Shown piece by piece: positions 35,461-46,121 of a stretch of DNA of 64,000 nt (position 1 is the stretch's first letter; each line of letters starts with the position of its first letter). This DNA comes from Vibrio salilacus. Its GTDB lineage: Bacteria; Pseudomonadota; Gammaproteobacteria; Enterobacterales; Vibrionaceae. Position numbers and translations under genes: made by a program. The DNA is taken from NCBI RefSeq assembly GCF_002811245.1, contig NZ_NIVQ01000005.1, positions 62,001 through 126,000 of the forward strand, in the 5' to 3' direction. The notes under the pieces are model-generated. The model did no database searches. It was not told where the DNA came from and saw nothing but the letters and a program-made list of their open reading frames with translations.

Positions 35461-36873
35461 ATGATTAAATTTGGAACAGGCGGCTGGCGTGCATTTATTG
35501 GTGAAGAGTTCACCAAAGACAATGTTCGTTTAGTGGCGCAATCTTTAGCGAACATCATCAACAACGAACAAGTTGCGGATAAAGGCTTTGTTATCGGTTA
35601 TGACCGTCGTTTTCTTTCAGACAAAGCAGGACGCTGGTTTGCTGAAGTTCTTGCGGCGAATGGCGTTACTGTCAGCTTTATCGATAAATTTGTCCCAACA
35701 CCGATCGTGATGTTTAAAGCAAAAGAGATGGGCTGTGCTTACTCGGCTTGCATTACCGCTTCACATAACCCTGCGGATTATAATGGCGTTAAGGTGTTCA
35801 TTGAAGGTGGACGCGACGCCGATGAAGTCATCACAGAGAAAATTGAAACTCAAATCGCAGCCCTAACTCAAGACCAAGTTAAATCTGTCGACTTTGAGCA
35901 AGCGATTGAAAATAAGTTGATCGAAGTGATCAACCCTATGAACGAGTTTGTCGACTCCATCATCGACTTTATTGATATTGAAGCGATCAAAAAAGCCAAT
36001 CTTCGCGTATTGATCGATCCTATGTTTGGCGTGGCCAAGAATGCGCTGCAAACCGTACTGATCAATGGTCGCTGTGATGTTGATGTGATCAATGATGGCA
36101 AAAACCCCGACTTTGGCGGTTTGATGCCCTCACCCAATGCCGCGACGCTTTATCGTCTCAAGCACTTAGTCGCAGCAGAAGGTTACGATATCGGTATTGG
36201 TACAGACGGCGATGCTGACCGCTTAGGCATCATCGATGAAAAAGGTAATTTCATTCACCCAAATGAAGTTTTGATCTTACTTTACTACTATCTACTCGAA
36301 TACAAGGGCTGGAAAGGCTCCGTCGTGCGTAACATCGCGACCACACATCTACTGGATAAAATCGCGACCGATCATGGCGAAAAGTGCTTCGAGGTTCCGG
36401 TTGGCTTTAAACACATCAGCTCACAAATGGAAGCGGACGATTCGTTAATCGGCGGCGAGAGCTCTGGCGGTTTAACCATTCGTGGTCATATCAAAGGCAA
36501 AGATGGCGTCTTTGCTTCAAGTTTGTTGGTCGAAATGATCTCAGTGACGGGCAAAAAACTCTCTGAGCTGCTGGATGAGATCTATGCGAGATATGGCTAC
36601 GCCTATACAGCAGAAGGTGATTGTACCTTTAAACCAGCTCAGAAAGAGACGCTTTACAACCGTATTTATGTAGAGAAACAGTTGCCAGAATTTGAGTTTG
36701 AAATAGACAAAGTCAGCTATGAAGATGGCGCTAAAGTTTACTTCAAAAATGGCGGATGGGTGATTGCTCGTTTTTCAGGCACTGAACCTTTGTTGCGCAT
36801 TTTTTCAGAAATGGCCGACCAAGAGACAGCAGAGTATGTTCTTCAACAAATGAAAGCGTTTTTGCAACTATAA
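35461..36873 (+). CDS. Phosphoglucomutase/phosphomannomutase family, likely GlcNAc-1-P to GlcNAc-6-P mutase
   Basis: Alpha-D-phosphohexomutase. In this operon its likely job is to convert GlcNAc-1-phosphate from the phosphorylase to GlcNAc-6-phosphate for NagA/NagB. The 470-residue product shows all four family elements: catalytic serine S101 in ITASHNPADYNG, metal loop GTDGDADRLGI, sugar-binding GGESSGGL, and the phosphate-binding RFSGTEPLLRIF. The start at 35461 is eight bases after AAGGA; the in-frame ATG at 35452 overlaps that site. The substrate is inferred from context. Last gene of the operon, followed by a terminator. Confidence 0.92.
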   Translation: MIKFGTGGWRAFIGEEFTKDNVRLVAQSLANIINNEQVADKGFVIGYDRRFLSDKAGRWFAEVLAANGVTVSFIDKFVPTPIVMFKAKEMGCAYSACITASHNPADYNGVKVFIEGGRDADEVITEKIETQIAALTQDQVKSVDFEQAIENKLIEVINPMNEFVDSIIDFIDIEAIKKANLRVLIDPMFGVAKNALQTVLINGRCDVDVINDGKNPDFGGLMPSPNAATLYRLKHLVAAEGYDIGIGTDGDADRLGIIDEKGNFIHPNEVLILLYYYLLEYKGWKGSVVRNIATTHLLDKIATDHGEKCFEVPVGFKHISSQMEADDSLIGGESSGGLTIRGHIKGKDGVFASSLLVEMISVTGKKLSELLDEIYARYGYAYTAEGDCTFKPAQKETLYNRIYVEKQLPEFEFEIDKVSYEDGAKVYFKNGGWVIARFSGTEPLLRIFSEMADQETAEYVLQQMKAFLQL

Positions 36874-36910
36874 CTGCGCTCTTTTACCCTACCCTATAGG
36901 TGAGAACACT

Positions 36911-36938
36911 TGCCCGGCATCACTGCCGGGCTTTTTCT
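36911..36938 (+). terminator. Terminator of the chb operon
   Basis: GCCCGGCA-TCAC-TGCCGGGC stem followed by five T's. It also separates the operon from the convergent fbp genes. Confidence 0.93.
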
Positions 36939-36959
36939 TCTTTGGCCAAAGCGTTTAAC

Positions 36960-37991
36960 TTAAAACGCCAGCACGCCTTGAGTTTCGACTTTGACCGACA
37001 CTTGTTGTCCTATCGTCAGAGGTTCTGGCGAACTGGCCAATAGACGTTTGCCACCCGCATCAATCACGTAACGACAATGATCGCCCATAAAATGCTGTTC
37101 TAGAACCGTGACACTGCTCTCTTCGGCGGCAGCAATCTGTACATGTTGGGGACGTAATAGTAATTCACATTGGCGGCCAATTTCGATGGTTTGCTGAGCT
37201 TTGGCTTCTATCGTGCCTAACTCAGTTTGGTATTCACCCGCCGAAAGTCGGGTCGCCGGAAGGTAGCTACCGCCACCAAGAAAGTCGGCGACGAATTTAC
37301 TCGAAGGACGATAGTAGAGCTCACTGGCCGAACCATATTGCTCAATCACACCATGGTTCATTACCGCCATTTTGTCAGCAAAAGCGAACGCTTCTTCACG
37401 ACTATGGGTAACAAAGATCGCGGTCACACCTTGGTTTTTAAAAATCTTGCGGATCTCGCCAATCAACTCATGACGAACTTGAGTGTCTATATTGGAAAAC
37501 GGTTCATCCAGTAACAATAGATCGGGTTTGTAGGCTAAAGAGCGCGCAATGGCTACTCGTTGCTGCTGACCACCAGAGAGTTGATGCGGATAACGCTGTT
37601 CAAAACCGGCCAAATGAACCAAATCTAGCATCTCAGACACTTTTTTCAGTTTTTGCTCAGCGCTCATATCACGCAAACCAAAAGCTACGTTTTGCGCCAC
37701 AGTCAAATGAGGGAAAAGCGCATAATCTTGGAAGATCATACCGATATTGCGCTGCTCTGGTGGTAACCAGTTGTCCCCATCATCAATCAACATGCAGTTG
37801 AGACTCATGGTGCCAGAACTTAATGGCAGCAGACCCGCGATCGCTTTCAACAATGTGGTTTTTCCACAACCACTGGCACCCAGCAGGCAAACAATTTCGC
37901 CCTGCTCCACTTCTAATGAGAGCGACTCAAGCACCGTTGTTTGTTGATCGTACTTGCAGGTCAAATTATTGATCGATAATGCACAGCTCAT
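36960..37991 (-). CDS. fbpC: Fe3+ ABC transporter ATP-binding protein FbpC
   Basis: ATPase of a periplasmic-binding-protein-dependent ferric iron importer. The 343-residue product has Walker A GASGCGKTT, Q-loop MIFQDYALFPHL, signature LSGGQQQRVAIARSL, Walker B LLLLDEPFSNID, H-loop VTHSREEAFAFADKMAVM, and a C-terminal TOBE-like domain (residues 240-343, ELLLRPQHVQI). Its ATG overlaps the stop of the permease gene by one base (TAATG), so translation is coupled. Confidence 0.92.
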   Translation of the reverse strand: MSCALSINNLTCKYDQQTTVLESLSLEVEQGEIVCLLGASGCGKTTLLKAIAGLLPLSSGTMSLNCMLIDDGDNWLPPEQRNIGMIFQDYALFPHLTVAQNVAFGLRDMSAEQKLKKVSEMLDLVHLAGFEQRYPHQLSGGQQQRVAIARSLAYKPDLLLLDEPFSNIDTQVRHELIGEIRKIFKNQGVTAIFVTHSREEAFAFADKMAVMNHGVIEQYGSASELYYRPSSKFVADFLGGGSYLPATRLSAGEYQTELGTIEAKAQQTIEIGRQCELLLRPQHVQIAAAEESSVTVLEQHFMGDHCRYVIDAGGKRLLASSPEPLTIGQQVSVKVETQGVLAF

Positions 37992-39616
37992 TAGTGGGAA
38001 TGCTCCAGTGAACGGTTAACAATAACTAGCGGAATTAAGCCAACAAACACCAGCAGAACCGCCGGTAAGGCTGCAAGTTCAAGATGCTCGTCAGAGGCAA
38101 AGTTGTAAACATAAGTCGCGAGCGTTTCAAAGTTGAATGGACGCAAAAGCAAAGCGGCATTGAGCTCCTTCATTGATTCAATAAACACCAATAACCCAGC
38201 GATCAAGGCACCACGACGCACTAAGGGGAAATGAACTCGCCATAGCATGCGATTGCCATTACAGCCCATGGTGCGCGACGCCATATCCAGTGATGGTGAT
38301 ACTTTGCTTAAGCTACTTTCGATACTACCAATCGCGACTGCTGAAAAACGCACGACCATAGCAAAAATCAACGCAAACATTGAACCTGAGAAAATCAGTC
38401 CCGGCCTGCTCCACTGCATCGCTTTAGCGATATCGTTGACTAAATGATCCATAAACAGCACGGGAACCATCACACCAATCGCCAACACGGTTCCAGGCAC
38501 CGCATAGCCCATCGACGATAAACGCATCATGGCTAAACTATAACGACTTGGCGATAAACGCTGACAAAAGTTGACAGTGATGGCAACCAAGACGGCAATT
38601 ACTGCTGCGGTCAGCGAAACATAGAGGCTGTTTAACGCATATGCTCGGAACTCACCCGTCCAGCTTTGCGCGAAATATTTATAGGCGTAGATCAGTAACT
38701 GACCAAGAGGAAATAAGAAAGCAACGCAGACTAAGCCCCAACACCAAATTAAGGCTAACCACTTTTTCCAACCAGTGAGGTCATAGCGAAAATCTTCCCG
38801 GCTACTAAATTGGTTTTGAAATAGCTTTTGCTTACGGCGGCTATAACGCTCACTGCTGAGCAATACGATGACAACCACCAGCATAATGGCTGAAATTTTT
38901 GCTGCGGCAGTTAAGCTTGAATAACCGAGCCAAGTGTCGTACACCGCCGTCGTTAAGGTGTTGACGGCAAAATAACTCACGGTTCCGAAATCGCCTAAAG
39001 TTTCCATAGCAACTAAAGACAATCCGACCGCCACCGAAGGACGCACTAATGGTAATGAGATGCGGCGAAAGCTATCCCAAGGCGAGCACTTGAGTAATCT
39101 CGCTGATTGCAGCAAAGAGATGTTTTGCTCCATAAATGCTGCGCGGCATAACAAGTAGACATAGGGGTAAAGCACCAATGAAAGCACAATAATCGCGCCA
39201 GTGAGAGTGCGAATATCAGGAAACCAATACTCTCCCGCACTCCAACCAGTTAAATCCCGTAATAAGATTTGGATCGGGCCAGCAAAATCAAACCAGTCAG
39301 TAAAAATATAGCCAATAATATACGCCGGCATCGCCAATGGCAGCACCAAAGCCCATTGCAATACACGCTCACCTGGAACACGGCACATCGCCATCACCCA
39401 AGCTGCCGGAATCCCCAGTAACATTGATAACAACATGGTTCCGGTCACCAACACTAGGGTATTGAAGGCATAAGTCGGCATAACCGTTGACAGCAAATGA
39501 GCAAACAACTCATTTGTTTCGCCAACAGCAGTAGTGAATATAGCTAAGATCGGCAAAACCAGTAGCAGGGCTAGCGCTCCACTACTGGTTTTCCATAAGT
39601 AATTTTTTTCTTTCAT
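37991..39616 (-). CDS. fbpB: Fe3+ ABC transporter permease FbpB
   Basis: Fused double permease of the ferric iron importer, 541 residues with about 12 membrane segments in two homologous halves. Each half carries an EAA-type loop: QSARLLKCSPWDSFRRISLPLVRPS in the first and MASRTMGCNGNRMLWRVHFPLVRRGA in the second. Lies between fbpA (164 bp upstream, with a hairpin between) and fbpC (one-base overlap). Confidence 0.92.
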   Translation of the reverse strand: MKEKNYLWKTSSGALALLLVLPILAIFTTAVGETNELFAHLLSTVMPTYAFNTLVLVTGTMLLSMLLGIPAAWVMAMCRVPGERVLQWALVLPLAMPAYIIGYIFTDWFDFAGPIQILLRDLTGWSAGEYWFPDIRTLTGAIIVLSLVLYPYVYLLCRAAFMEQNISLLQSARLLKCSPWDSFRRISLPLVRPSVAVGLSLVAMETLGDFGTVSYFAVNTLTTAVYDTWLGYSSLTAAAKISAIMLVVVIVLLSSERYSRRKQKLFQNQFSSREDFRYDLTGWKKWLALIWCWGLVCVAFLFPLGQLLIYAYKYFAQSWTGEFRAYALNSLYVSLTAAVIAVLVAITVNFCQRLSPSRYSLAMMRLSSMGYAVPGTVLAIGVMVPVLFMDHLVNDIAKAMQWSRPGLIFSGSMFALIFAMVVRFSAVAIGSIESSLSKVSPSLDMASRTMGCNGNRMLWRVHFPLVRRGALIAGLLVFIESMKELNAALLLRPFNFETLATYVYNFASDEHLELAALPAVLLVFVGLIPLVIVNRSLEHSH

Positions 39617-39718
39617 CGCCTAAATACAACGAGGCTGTATGAAACATAAATGCGTTTGCAAATAAATCTCATATCCCTTTAATAGATTAAGGGTACTTAT
39701 ACCTGTATAAATCAATAA

Positions 39719-39752
39719 CCTCAAGTCACCCTAGCAAAAGAGCGACTTGAGG
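39719..39752 (-). other. Intercistronic stem-loop between fbpA and fbpB
   Basis: CCTCAAGTC and GACTTGAGG form a 9-bp perfect stem with a 16-base loop 29 bp past the fbpA stop. No T-tract, so probably an mRNA-stabilising or partial terminator element, which would favour binding protein over permease synthesis. Confidence 0.55.
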
Positions 39753-39780
39753 CTATCTCAATTCAAGCTGTGAGTTTTGA

Positions 39781-40797
39781 TTACAGATCAAACTTCACTT
39801 CGTCAAGCAGCTTGATGGCTGCTTCGTGATGTTCCGCGATTTCATCTAGAGAGATAGTATCCGCCTTGAAGTCCCCCCAAGACGCAACCAACTCAGAACG
39901 CTTAACCCCCTCTTTAACAGGGTATTCATAGTTTACTTCTGCGTATAGGCTTTGTGCAGCATCGTTTGATAGGAATTCCATCAACTTAACGGCATTGTCT
40001 TTGTTTGGTGCGTATTTCGCCATTGCCATACCAGAGATGTTAACGTGCGTACCTGTGGTCTCTTGGTTAGGGAAGTTAATGTATACCGCGTCAGCCCACG
40101 CTTTTTGCTCCGCGTCGTTAACCATCTTACCTAGATAGTAACTATTACCCAAAGACACATCACATAGACCTTCTTTGATCGCTTTCACTTGTCCGCGGTC
40201 ATTACCTTGAGGTTTACGGGCTAAATTAGCCTTAACACCTTCTAGCCACTGCTTGGTTTCAGCTTTACCTTCGTGAGCAATCATCGATGAAACCAAGGAG
40301 ACGTTGTATGGGTGCTTACCACTACGAGTACAGATTTTTCCTTTGAATTCAGGCTTGGCTAGATCAGCGTAAGTAAAATCGGCACCTAAACGACCAACAC
40401 GATCACGCGAAGAGTAAACGCTACGTGTACGCGTAGTTAGTGCAAACCACTCATTGTTGGTGGCTTGGTATTGTGCTGGGATATTTTCCTCAAGCACTTC
40501 ACTGTCAACGGCTTGAACTAGACCTTTTTCAGTCAGTTCAGAAAGACGAATGATATCAACGGTTAGAAGCACATCTGCTGGACTGTATTCACCCTCTTGA
40601 GCTAGCTTTTCAGCTAAACCTGTTTTGGCAAACTTAACGTTTACTTTAATGCCGGTCTCTTTGGTAAATTCGTTAAGCATGGGCTCAATAAGGAAAGGCT
40701 GACGATAAGAGTATACGTTCACTTCTTCTGCAGCGATGGCTGCGCTAGGTGCAATTGATGCACAAACTAAAGCAGAAAGAGTTAGCAGATTTTTCAT
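39781..40797 (-). CDS. fbpA: Fe3+ ABC transporter periplasmic binding protein FbpA
   Basis: Periplasmic ferric-binding protein that hands Fe3+ to FbpB. The 338-residue product has a signal peptide (cleavage after SAAIA, about residue 22) followed by EEVNVYSYRQPFL, the usual mature start. The twin tyrosine iron ligands are visible in LGNSYYLGKM near residue 217. A Fur-box-like sequence lies 25-40 bp upstream of the start, consistent with iron repression. The ribosome binding site is AAAGGATTG. Confidence 0.94.
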   Translation of the reverse strand: MKNLLTLSALVCASIAPSAAIAAEEVNVYSYRQPFLIEPMLNEFTKETGIKVNVKFAKTGLAEKLAQEGEYSPADVLLTVDIIRLSELTEKGLVQAVDSEVLEENIPAQYQATNNEWFALTTRTRSVYSSRDRVGRLGADFTYADLAKPEFKGKICTRSGKHPYNVSLVSSMIAHEGKAETKQWLEGVKANLARKPQGNDRGQVKAIKEGLCDVSLGNSYYLGKMVNDAEQKAWADAVYINFPNQETTGTHVNISGMAMAKYAPNKDNAVKLMEFLSNDAAQSLYAEVNYEYPVKEGVKRSELVASWGDFKADTISLDEIAEHHEAAIKLLDEVKFDL

Positions 40798-40821
40798 TGG
40801 TGCAATCCTTTAATATCGAAA

Positions 40822-40836
40822 TGATAATGTCTATCA
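40822..40836 (-). promoter_or_regulatory. Fur-box candidate of fbpABC
   Basis: TGATAGA-C-ATTATCA on the minus strand fits the Fur 7-1-7 consensus TGATAAT-N-ATTATCA at 12 of 14 defined positions. Confidence 0.65.
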
Positions 40837-40882
40837 GTTGCGTTATTATATTCATCTGGGTTTTGAAAACAATGATGTGACA

Positions 40883-40914
40883 CAAAAAAACCTGCTTATT
40901 CGAGCAGGTTTTTA
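40883..40914 (-). terminator. Terminator of amtB
   Basis: AACCTGCT-TATTCG-AGCAGGTT hairpin with an A-run on the left that becomes the T-tract (TTTTTTTG) on the minus strand, 44 bp past amtB. Confidence 0.9.
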
Positions 40915-40957
40915 TCACTTTCTTTGTAACTAAATGTTAGGTCATATTTAAAGTAAA

Positions 40958-42187
40958 TTACTTAACCGTAACAAATTCAGGGTACGCACCGACACCACAG
41001 TCATGCATATCCATACCTTCCATCTCTTCGTCTTCTGTAACACGGATACCCATGGTTGCTTTCAATACCGCCCAAACCACTAGACTTGCTCCGAATACCC
41101 AAGCAAAGATAACTGCCGCACCGAGAAGCTGAGCACCAAAGCTAGCATCACCATTACTTAGTGGCACCACCATCAGGCCAAAGAAGCCACATACACCGTG
41201 CACTGAGATTGCACCTACTGGATCGTCAATCTTAAGCTTGTCTAGACCGATGATACTAAACACCACTAGCGCACCAGACACACAGCCAATCGCGACAGCA
41301 TAAAGTGGTGATGGTGATAGTGGGTCTGCGGTAATCGCGACCAGACCAGCCAAGGCACCGTTCAAAATCATGGTTAAATCAGCTTTGCCCCAAGTGGTCT
41401 TACACACCAACAACGCTGCAATCGCACCAGCGGCTGCCGCCGCATTAGTGTTAAGGAAGATTTGACCGACTGCCGTTGCGTTTTCGAAGTCAGAAACCAT
41501 CAACTGAGAACCGCCGTTAAAACCAAACCAACCGAACCACAAGATGAAAGTACCTAACGTCGCCAGTGGCATGTTAGAACCAGGAATCGGGTAGATTTCG
41601 CCATTCTTACCGTATTTGCCTTTACGAGCACCAAGTAAGATAACCCCCGCTAACGCCGCCGCAGCACCAGCCATATGAACAATACCTGAACCAGCGAAGT
41701 CACTAAAGCCTGCTTCCGATAGGAAACCGCCACCCCAAGTCCAGTAGCCTTCCATTGGGTAGATAAATCCAGTCAGTACCACAGAGAAAATCAGGAATGA
41801 CCACAGCTTCATACGCTCAGCAACCGCACCCGATACGACTGACATCGCTGTCGCAACGAACACGACCTGGAAGAAGAAATCTGATTCTAGTGAGTGATCG
41901 GCGCCTTCACCTTGGGTGCCAATCAGCGCACCAAAAGAAGGTAGCCAACCGCCTGAGCCGTTATCGACATACATGATGTTGTAACCCACAACCAAGTACA
42001 TAGTACAAGCAATGGCGTACAAGCAGACGTTTTTGGTTAAGATCTCCGTGGTATTCTTTGAGCGAACTAAGCCTGCTTCTAACATTGCGAAACCGGCTGC
42101 CATCCACATCACTAACGCACCTGAAATGAGAAAGAAAAAAGTGTCTAGTGCGTAACGTAATTCTGTTACCGTCGTTGTTAATTCCAT
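40958..42187 (-). CDS. amtB: Ammonium transporter AmtB
   Basis: Inner membrane trimeric ammonium channel. The 409-residue product has eleven predicted membrane segments, the first within residues 13-35 (DTFFFLISGALVMWMAAGFAML). The twin pore histidines are in SGIVHMAGAAAAL and ISVHGVCGFFGL; the family segment WGGGFLSEAGFSDFAGSG precedes the first. It has no separate cleavable signal peptide, unlike E. coli AmtB. It follows glnK by 26 bp, the conserved PII-transporter pair. Confidence 0.95.
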   Translation of the reverse strand: MELTTTVTELRYALDTFFFLISGALVMWMAAGFAMLEAGLVRSKNTTEILTKNVCLYAIACTMYLVVGYNIMYVDNGSGGWLPSFGALIGTQGEGADHSLESDFFFQVVFVATAMSVVSGAVAERMKLWSFLIFSVVLTGFIYPMEGYWTWGGGFLSEAGFSDFAGSGIVHMAGAAAALAGVILLGARKGKYGKNGEIYPIPGSNMPLATLGTFILWFGWFGFNGGSQLMVSDFENATAVGQIFLNTNAAAAAGAIAALLVCKTTWGKADLTMILNGALAGLVAITADPLSPSPLYAVAIGCVSGALVVFSIIGLDKLKIDDPVGAISVHGVCGFFGLMVVPLSNGDASFGAQLLGAAVIFAWVFGASLVVWAVLKATMGIRVTEDEEMEGMDMHDCGVGAYPEFVTVK

Positions 42188-42213
42188 TTTATTGTCTCCA
42201 ATCCTTTGAATTC

Positions 42214-42618
<405 letters not shown>

Positions 42619-42663
42619 TTATTGATTTATATAAAAACAACAAGTTTTCAATGCGCAGAAACC

Positions 42664-42694
42664 AATAAGGCGCACCAAAAGGGTGCGCCTTATT
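42664..42694 (-). promoter_or_regulatory. Inverted repeat: yacL 3' hairpin and candidate NtrC site
   Basis: A 13-bp perfect stem (AATAAGGCGCACC with its complement, 5-base loop). Its core GCACC-N5-GGTGC fits the NtrC enhancer consensus exactly, centred about 75 bp from the -24 element of glnK. It also stands 45 bp past the yacL stop, where a terminator is expected, although its T-tract is weak. Confidence 0.6.
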
Positions 42695-42738
42695 CACAAA
42701 TTTAAAGCAGTCCTGCCTGACTTCACCATATAAGTGCA

Positions 42739-43110
42739 TTATCGGGTGGTCAAAAAGGTCTTCCACTGTACGATAAGGTCATCAAAGTCTTCGATTCCAC
42801 AACAAGCGGTACTTTCGCAATCGTAAAAGTCAAACTCACTTTCAAGTTCCACTTGGCTATCATGGCTGAGTACATTTTCTTGAACGGTTACTTCATCTCC
42901 ATGAATAGTAAGAGATATTTCAGCGCCATATAGATTGAACTCTTGCTGTGGTGCACATTTAGCTTGTTGAGCCAACGCCTCAACTTGCTCAATCTTGCAC
43001 CAATCTTTACCAATTTCTTCTTGCAGCCAACGAGCGATGATTTCATGCCCCATACTGGACTTGACGTAATATTCGCCCATCAAGGTATTTCTAATAAACT
43101 CAAATTCCAT
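42739..43110 (-). CDS. yacL: UPF0231 family protein YacL
   Basis: Conserved protein of unknown function, 123 residues. It resembles E. coli YacL (MDYEF..., SMGHE, YYDEES...CGVEDF) in MEFEFIRN, KSSMGHEIIARWLQEEIG, and the acidic C-terminal half with FYDCESTACCGIEDFDDLI. It lies next to acnB, as in E. coli. The start at 43110 aligns with relatives; the frame is open to 43158. Confidence 0.9.
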   Translation of the reverse strand: MEFEFIRNTLMGEYYVKSSMGHEIIARWLQEEIGKDWCKIEQVEALAQQAKCAPQQEFNLYGAEISLTIHGDEVTVQENVLSHDSQVELESEFDFYDCESTACCGIEDFDDLIVQWKTFLTTR

Positions 43111-43189
43111 CGTGCTACTCGTGGGTTGCAAAAAAATAGGACGCGAGTATATCGCCAAGAGCGAACAAGTACAAAATCACGAGATAAAA

Positions 43190-43215
43190 AAACGCCTACT
43201 CATGAGTAGGCGTTT
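43190..43215 (-). terminator. Terminator of acnB
   Basis: AAACGCCTACT-CATG-AGTAGGCGTTT; the A-run on the left (eight A's) gives the T-tract on the minus strand. Confidence 0.92.
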
Positions 43216-43236
43216 CGTTAGACGTTGACAACCAAA

Positions 43237-45825
43237 TTACGCTGGTTCTTGGAAAATCACTTGGTCGGCTTTCTTAGTGTACTGCTCCATACGATGGAAG
43301 TTGAGGTAACGGTAGGTATCGGCTGCCGTTGCATCGATCTGCTTCATGTAAGCGAGATACTCATCTTTAGTTGGGATCTTACCAAGAATTGCACCAACGG
43401 CTGAAAGTTCAGCTGAAGCCAAATACACATTTGCTCCCGTACCTAAACGGTTAGGGAAGTTACGCGTTGAAGTCGACATCACTGTCGATTTATCAGCAAC
43501 ACGCGCTTGGTTACCCATACACAGTGAACACCCTGGCGTTTCGATACGAACCCCAGCGCGACCATAGATGCCGTAATAACCTTCTTCAGTAAGCTGATCA
43601 CGGTCCATCTTGGTTGGTGGAGCGACCCACAAACGAGTATCAAGCTGGCCATTGAACTTCTCGAGCAATTTACCTGCAGCGCGGAAATGACCAATATTGG
43701 TCATACATGAACCAATAAAGACTTCATCAATTTGAGTACCTTGAACGTCAGACAATAGACGCGCATCATCAGGATCGTTTGGCGCACATAAGATTGGCTC
43801 ATTGATTTCAGCAAGATCAATCTCGATAACATGCGCGTACTCTGCATCTTTATCCGCTTCCATCAACTCAGGGTTTGCCAACCACTCTTGCATTGCGGCA
43901 ATACGGCGTTCGATAGTACGGCGGTCACCGTAACCTTCCGCAATCATCCACTTAAGCATGGTGATGTTTGAATTGAGGTACTCTTCAACGGACTCTTGAG
44001 ACAGTTTAACCGCACAACCGGCGGCACTACGCTCTGCTGAGGCGTCTGAAAGCTCAAACGCTTGCTCAACCGTTAAGTGCTCAACCCCTTCAATTTCAAG
44101 CACGCGGCCTGAGAACTCATTGATTTTACCGGCTTTCTCTACCGTTAACAGACCTTGCTTAATGCCGTAATATGGGATGGCATGAACGAGATCACGCAGG
44201 GTAATACCTGGCTGCATTTTGCCTTTGAAGCGCACCAGAATTGACTCTGGCATATCCAATGGCATCACACCAGTCGCGGCGGCAAACGCAACCAAACCAG
44301 AGCCTGCAGGGAACGAAATACCGAGAGGGAAACGAGTGTGTGAGTCACCACCAGTACCGACCGTATCAGGCAGAAGCATACGGTTTAGCCATGAGTGGAT
44401 AACACCATCACCTGGACGCAATGACACGCCGCCACGATTCATAATGAAATCAGGTAGGGTATGGTGTGTATTCACATCCACTGGTTTTGGGTAAGCCGAT
44501 GTGTGGCAGAATGATTGCATCACTAGATCTGCTGAGAAACCTAGACATGCTAAATCTTTCAGTTCATCACGCGTCATAGGGCCGGTTGTGTCTTGAGAAC
44601 CAACAGTGGTCATCTTTGGTTCACAATACTGGCCTGCACGAACACCTACTACGCCACACGCTTTGCCGACCATTTTCTGTGCCAGTGTGTAACCTTTTTC
44701 AGAGGCTAAAGGATCCGTAGGTTTGGCAAACAGATCGGTTTCTTCCAATCCCAGAGAGGCACGAGCGCGACCCGTTAAGCCGCGACCAATAATCAAAGGA
44801 ATACGACCACCAGCACGGACTTCATCTAGCAGTACACTGCTCAATTTGAAGCTTGAAATCTCAGCGCCGCCTTTACGTACCACACCTTCGTACGGGTAAA
44901 TGTCGATAACATCACCCATATGCATGTCTTGAACATTCAGTTCAATCGGCAATGCTCCTGAGTCTTCCATTGTGTTGTAGAAGATTGGTGCGATCTTTCC
45001 ACCAAGACAGATACCGCCTGTGCGCTTGTTAGGTACATAAGGAATATCATCCCCCATAAACCAAAGCACTGAGTTAGTGGCTGATTTACGTGAAGAGCCC
45101 GTGCCGACAACATCACCAACATAAGCCAGTGGGATGCCATCTTTTTGCAGTTGTTCAATTTGGCTAATTGGACCAACGCTACCTGGTTGATCTGGGTTGA
45201 TACCTTCACGCTCCATCTTCAGCATCGCTTTCGCATGGACTGGAATATCAGGACGTGACCAAGCATCAGGCGCTGGAGATAAGTCATCGGTGTTGGTTTC
45301 ACCGGTCACTTTAAATACTTTTACGGTGATTTTTTCCGCGACTTTTTCTTTCGAGGTAAACCACTCGGCATCAGCCCAAGATTGCAGCACTTTTTGTGCA
45401 TGGGCATTGCCTGCTTTCGCTTTTTCTTCTACATCGAAGAATGCATCAAACATCAGTAGAGTATGAGACAAGGCTTTAACTGCGATAGGTGCTAACGCCT
45501 CATCATCGAGCAGACTAACCAGCGGTTGAATATTGTAACCACCTTGCATGGTGCCGAGCAATTCAGCAGCTTTTTCACGACTGACTAGTGGTGATTCCAC
45601 TTCACCTTTTGTCAGCGCAGTTAAGAAACCCGCTTTAACATAAGCGGCTTCATCAACACCTGGTGGGATTCGGTTCTCTAATAGGTCAAGAATAAAGGCT
45701 TCTTCACCTTGTGGGGGATTTTTGAGAAGTTCAACTAGGCCGGCGACTTGCTCAGCATCTAGTGGTTTAGGAACAACTCCTTCAGCAGCACGCTCTTCGA
45801 CGTGTTTACGGTAGGCTTCAAGCAC
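43237..45825 (-). CDS. acnB: Aconitate hydratase B
   Basis: 4Fe-4S enzyme of the TCA cycle, converting citrate to isocitrate; the apo form can bind mRNA. The 862-residue product compares with 865 in E. coli. It has the N-terminal HEAT-like domain specific to AcnB (residues 1-155), the swivel domain ([21 protein letters not shown]), and the cluster-binding cysteines in [12 protein letters not shown] near 710 and in [13 protein letters not shown] near 770. The start is a GTG at 45825, with AGAGGA upstream, giving [16 protein letters not shown] as in the family. Confidence 0.96.
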   Translation of the reverse strand: MLEAYRKHVEERAAEGVVPKPLDAEQVAGLVELLKNPPQGEEAFILDLLENRIPPGVDEAAYVKAGFLTALTKGEVESPLVSREKAAELLGTMQGGYNIQPLVSLLDDEALAPIAVKALSHTLLMFDAFFDVEEKAKAGNAHAQKVLQSWADAEWFTSKEKVAEKITVKVFKVTGETNTDDLSPAPDAWSRPDIPVHAKAMLKMEREGINPDQPGSVGPISQIEQLQKDGIPLAYVGDVVGTGSSRKSATNSVLWFMGDDIPYVPNKRTGGICLGGKIAPIFYNTMEDSGALPIELNVQDMHMGDVIDIYPYEGVVRKGGAEISSFKLSSVLLDEVRAGGRIPLIIGRGLTGRARASLGLEETDLFAKPTDPLASEKGYTLAQKMVGKACGVVGVRAGQYCEPKMTTVGSQDTTGPMTRDELKDLACLGFSADLVMQSFCHTSAYPKPVDVNTHHTLPDFIMNRGGVSLRPGDGVIHSWLNRMLLPDTVGTGGDSHTRFPLGISFPAGSGLVAFAAATGVMPLDMPESILVRFKGKMQPGITLRDLVHAIPYYGIKQGLLTVEKAGKINEFSGRVLEIEGVEHLTVEQAFELSDASAERSAAGCAVKLSQESVEEYLNSNITMLKWMIAEGYGDRRTIERRIAAMQEWLANPELMEADKDAEYAHVIEIDLAEINEPILCAPNDPDDARLLSDVQGTQIDEVFIGSCMTNIGHFRAAGKLLEKFNGQLDTRLWVAPPTKMDRDQLTEEGYYGIYGRAGVRIETPGCSLCMGNQARVADKSTVMSTSTRNFPNRLGTGANVYLASAELSAVGAILGKIPTKDEYLAYMKQIDATAADTYRYLNFHRMEQYTKKADQVIFQEPA

Positions 45826-46121
45826 GACTTTTTCCTCTCATTGCGGTTCCTCCCTTTTATTACTCGTTATTGATAAAATAGGGAGTGAACATCCTTGGAA
45901 ACTTGGCTCTCCATGCCGTATTTTTCAGTCAATGCTGATTGAGAAACAGTGCCAGAGAGGCCAAACTGTGGGCAATAGGATAGCAAATTTAACCTTAAAT
46001 TAAAATCTCATCACTTTGACCAACATAGCAACTTAAGACTAAAGTTCTATGATTTTGTTTATAAGATCCGTTCATTTACCACCAAATAAGACACCCCAAT
46101 GCCACGTTCGTCAACCGCATA
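45826..46121 (-). other. Intergenic region upstream of acnB
   Basis: About 296 bp holding the acnB promoter and leader. I see no gene, no strong hairpin terminator for the patatin gene, and no recognisable operator. Confidence 0.5.

Noticed and set aside
18397..36873. Chitin region as a horizontally acquired island
   Set aside because: No tRNA gene, integrase, repeats or composition shift at its edges, and the order matches other vibrios; it appears ancestral.
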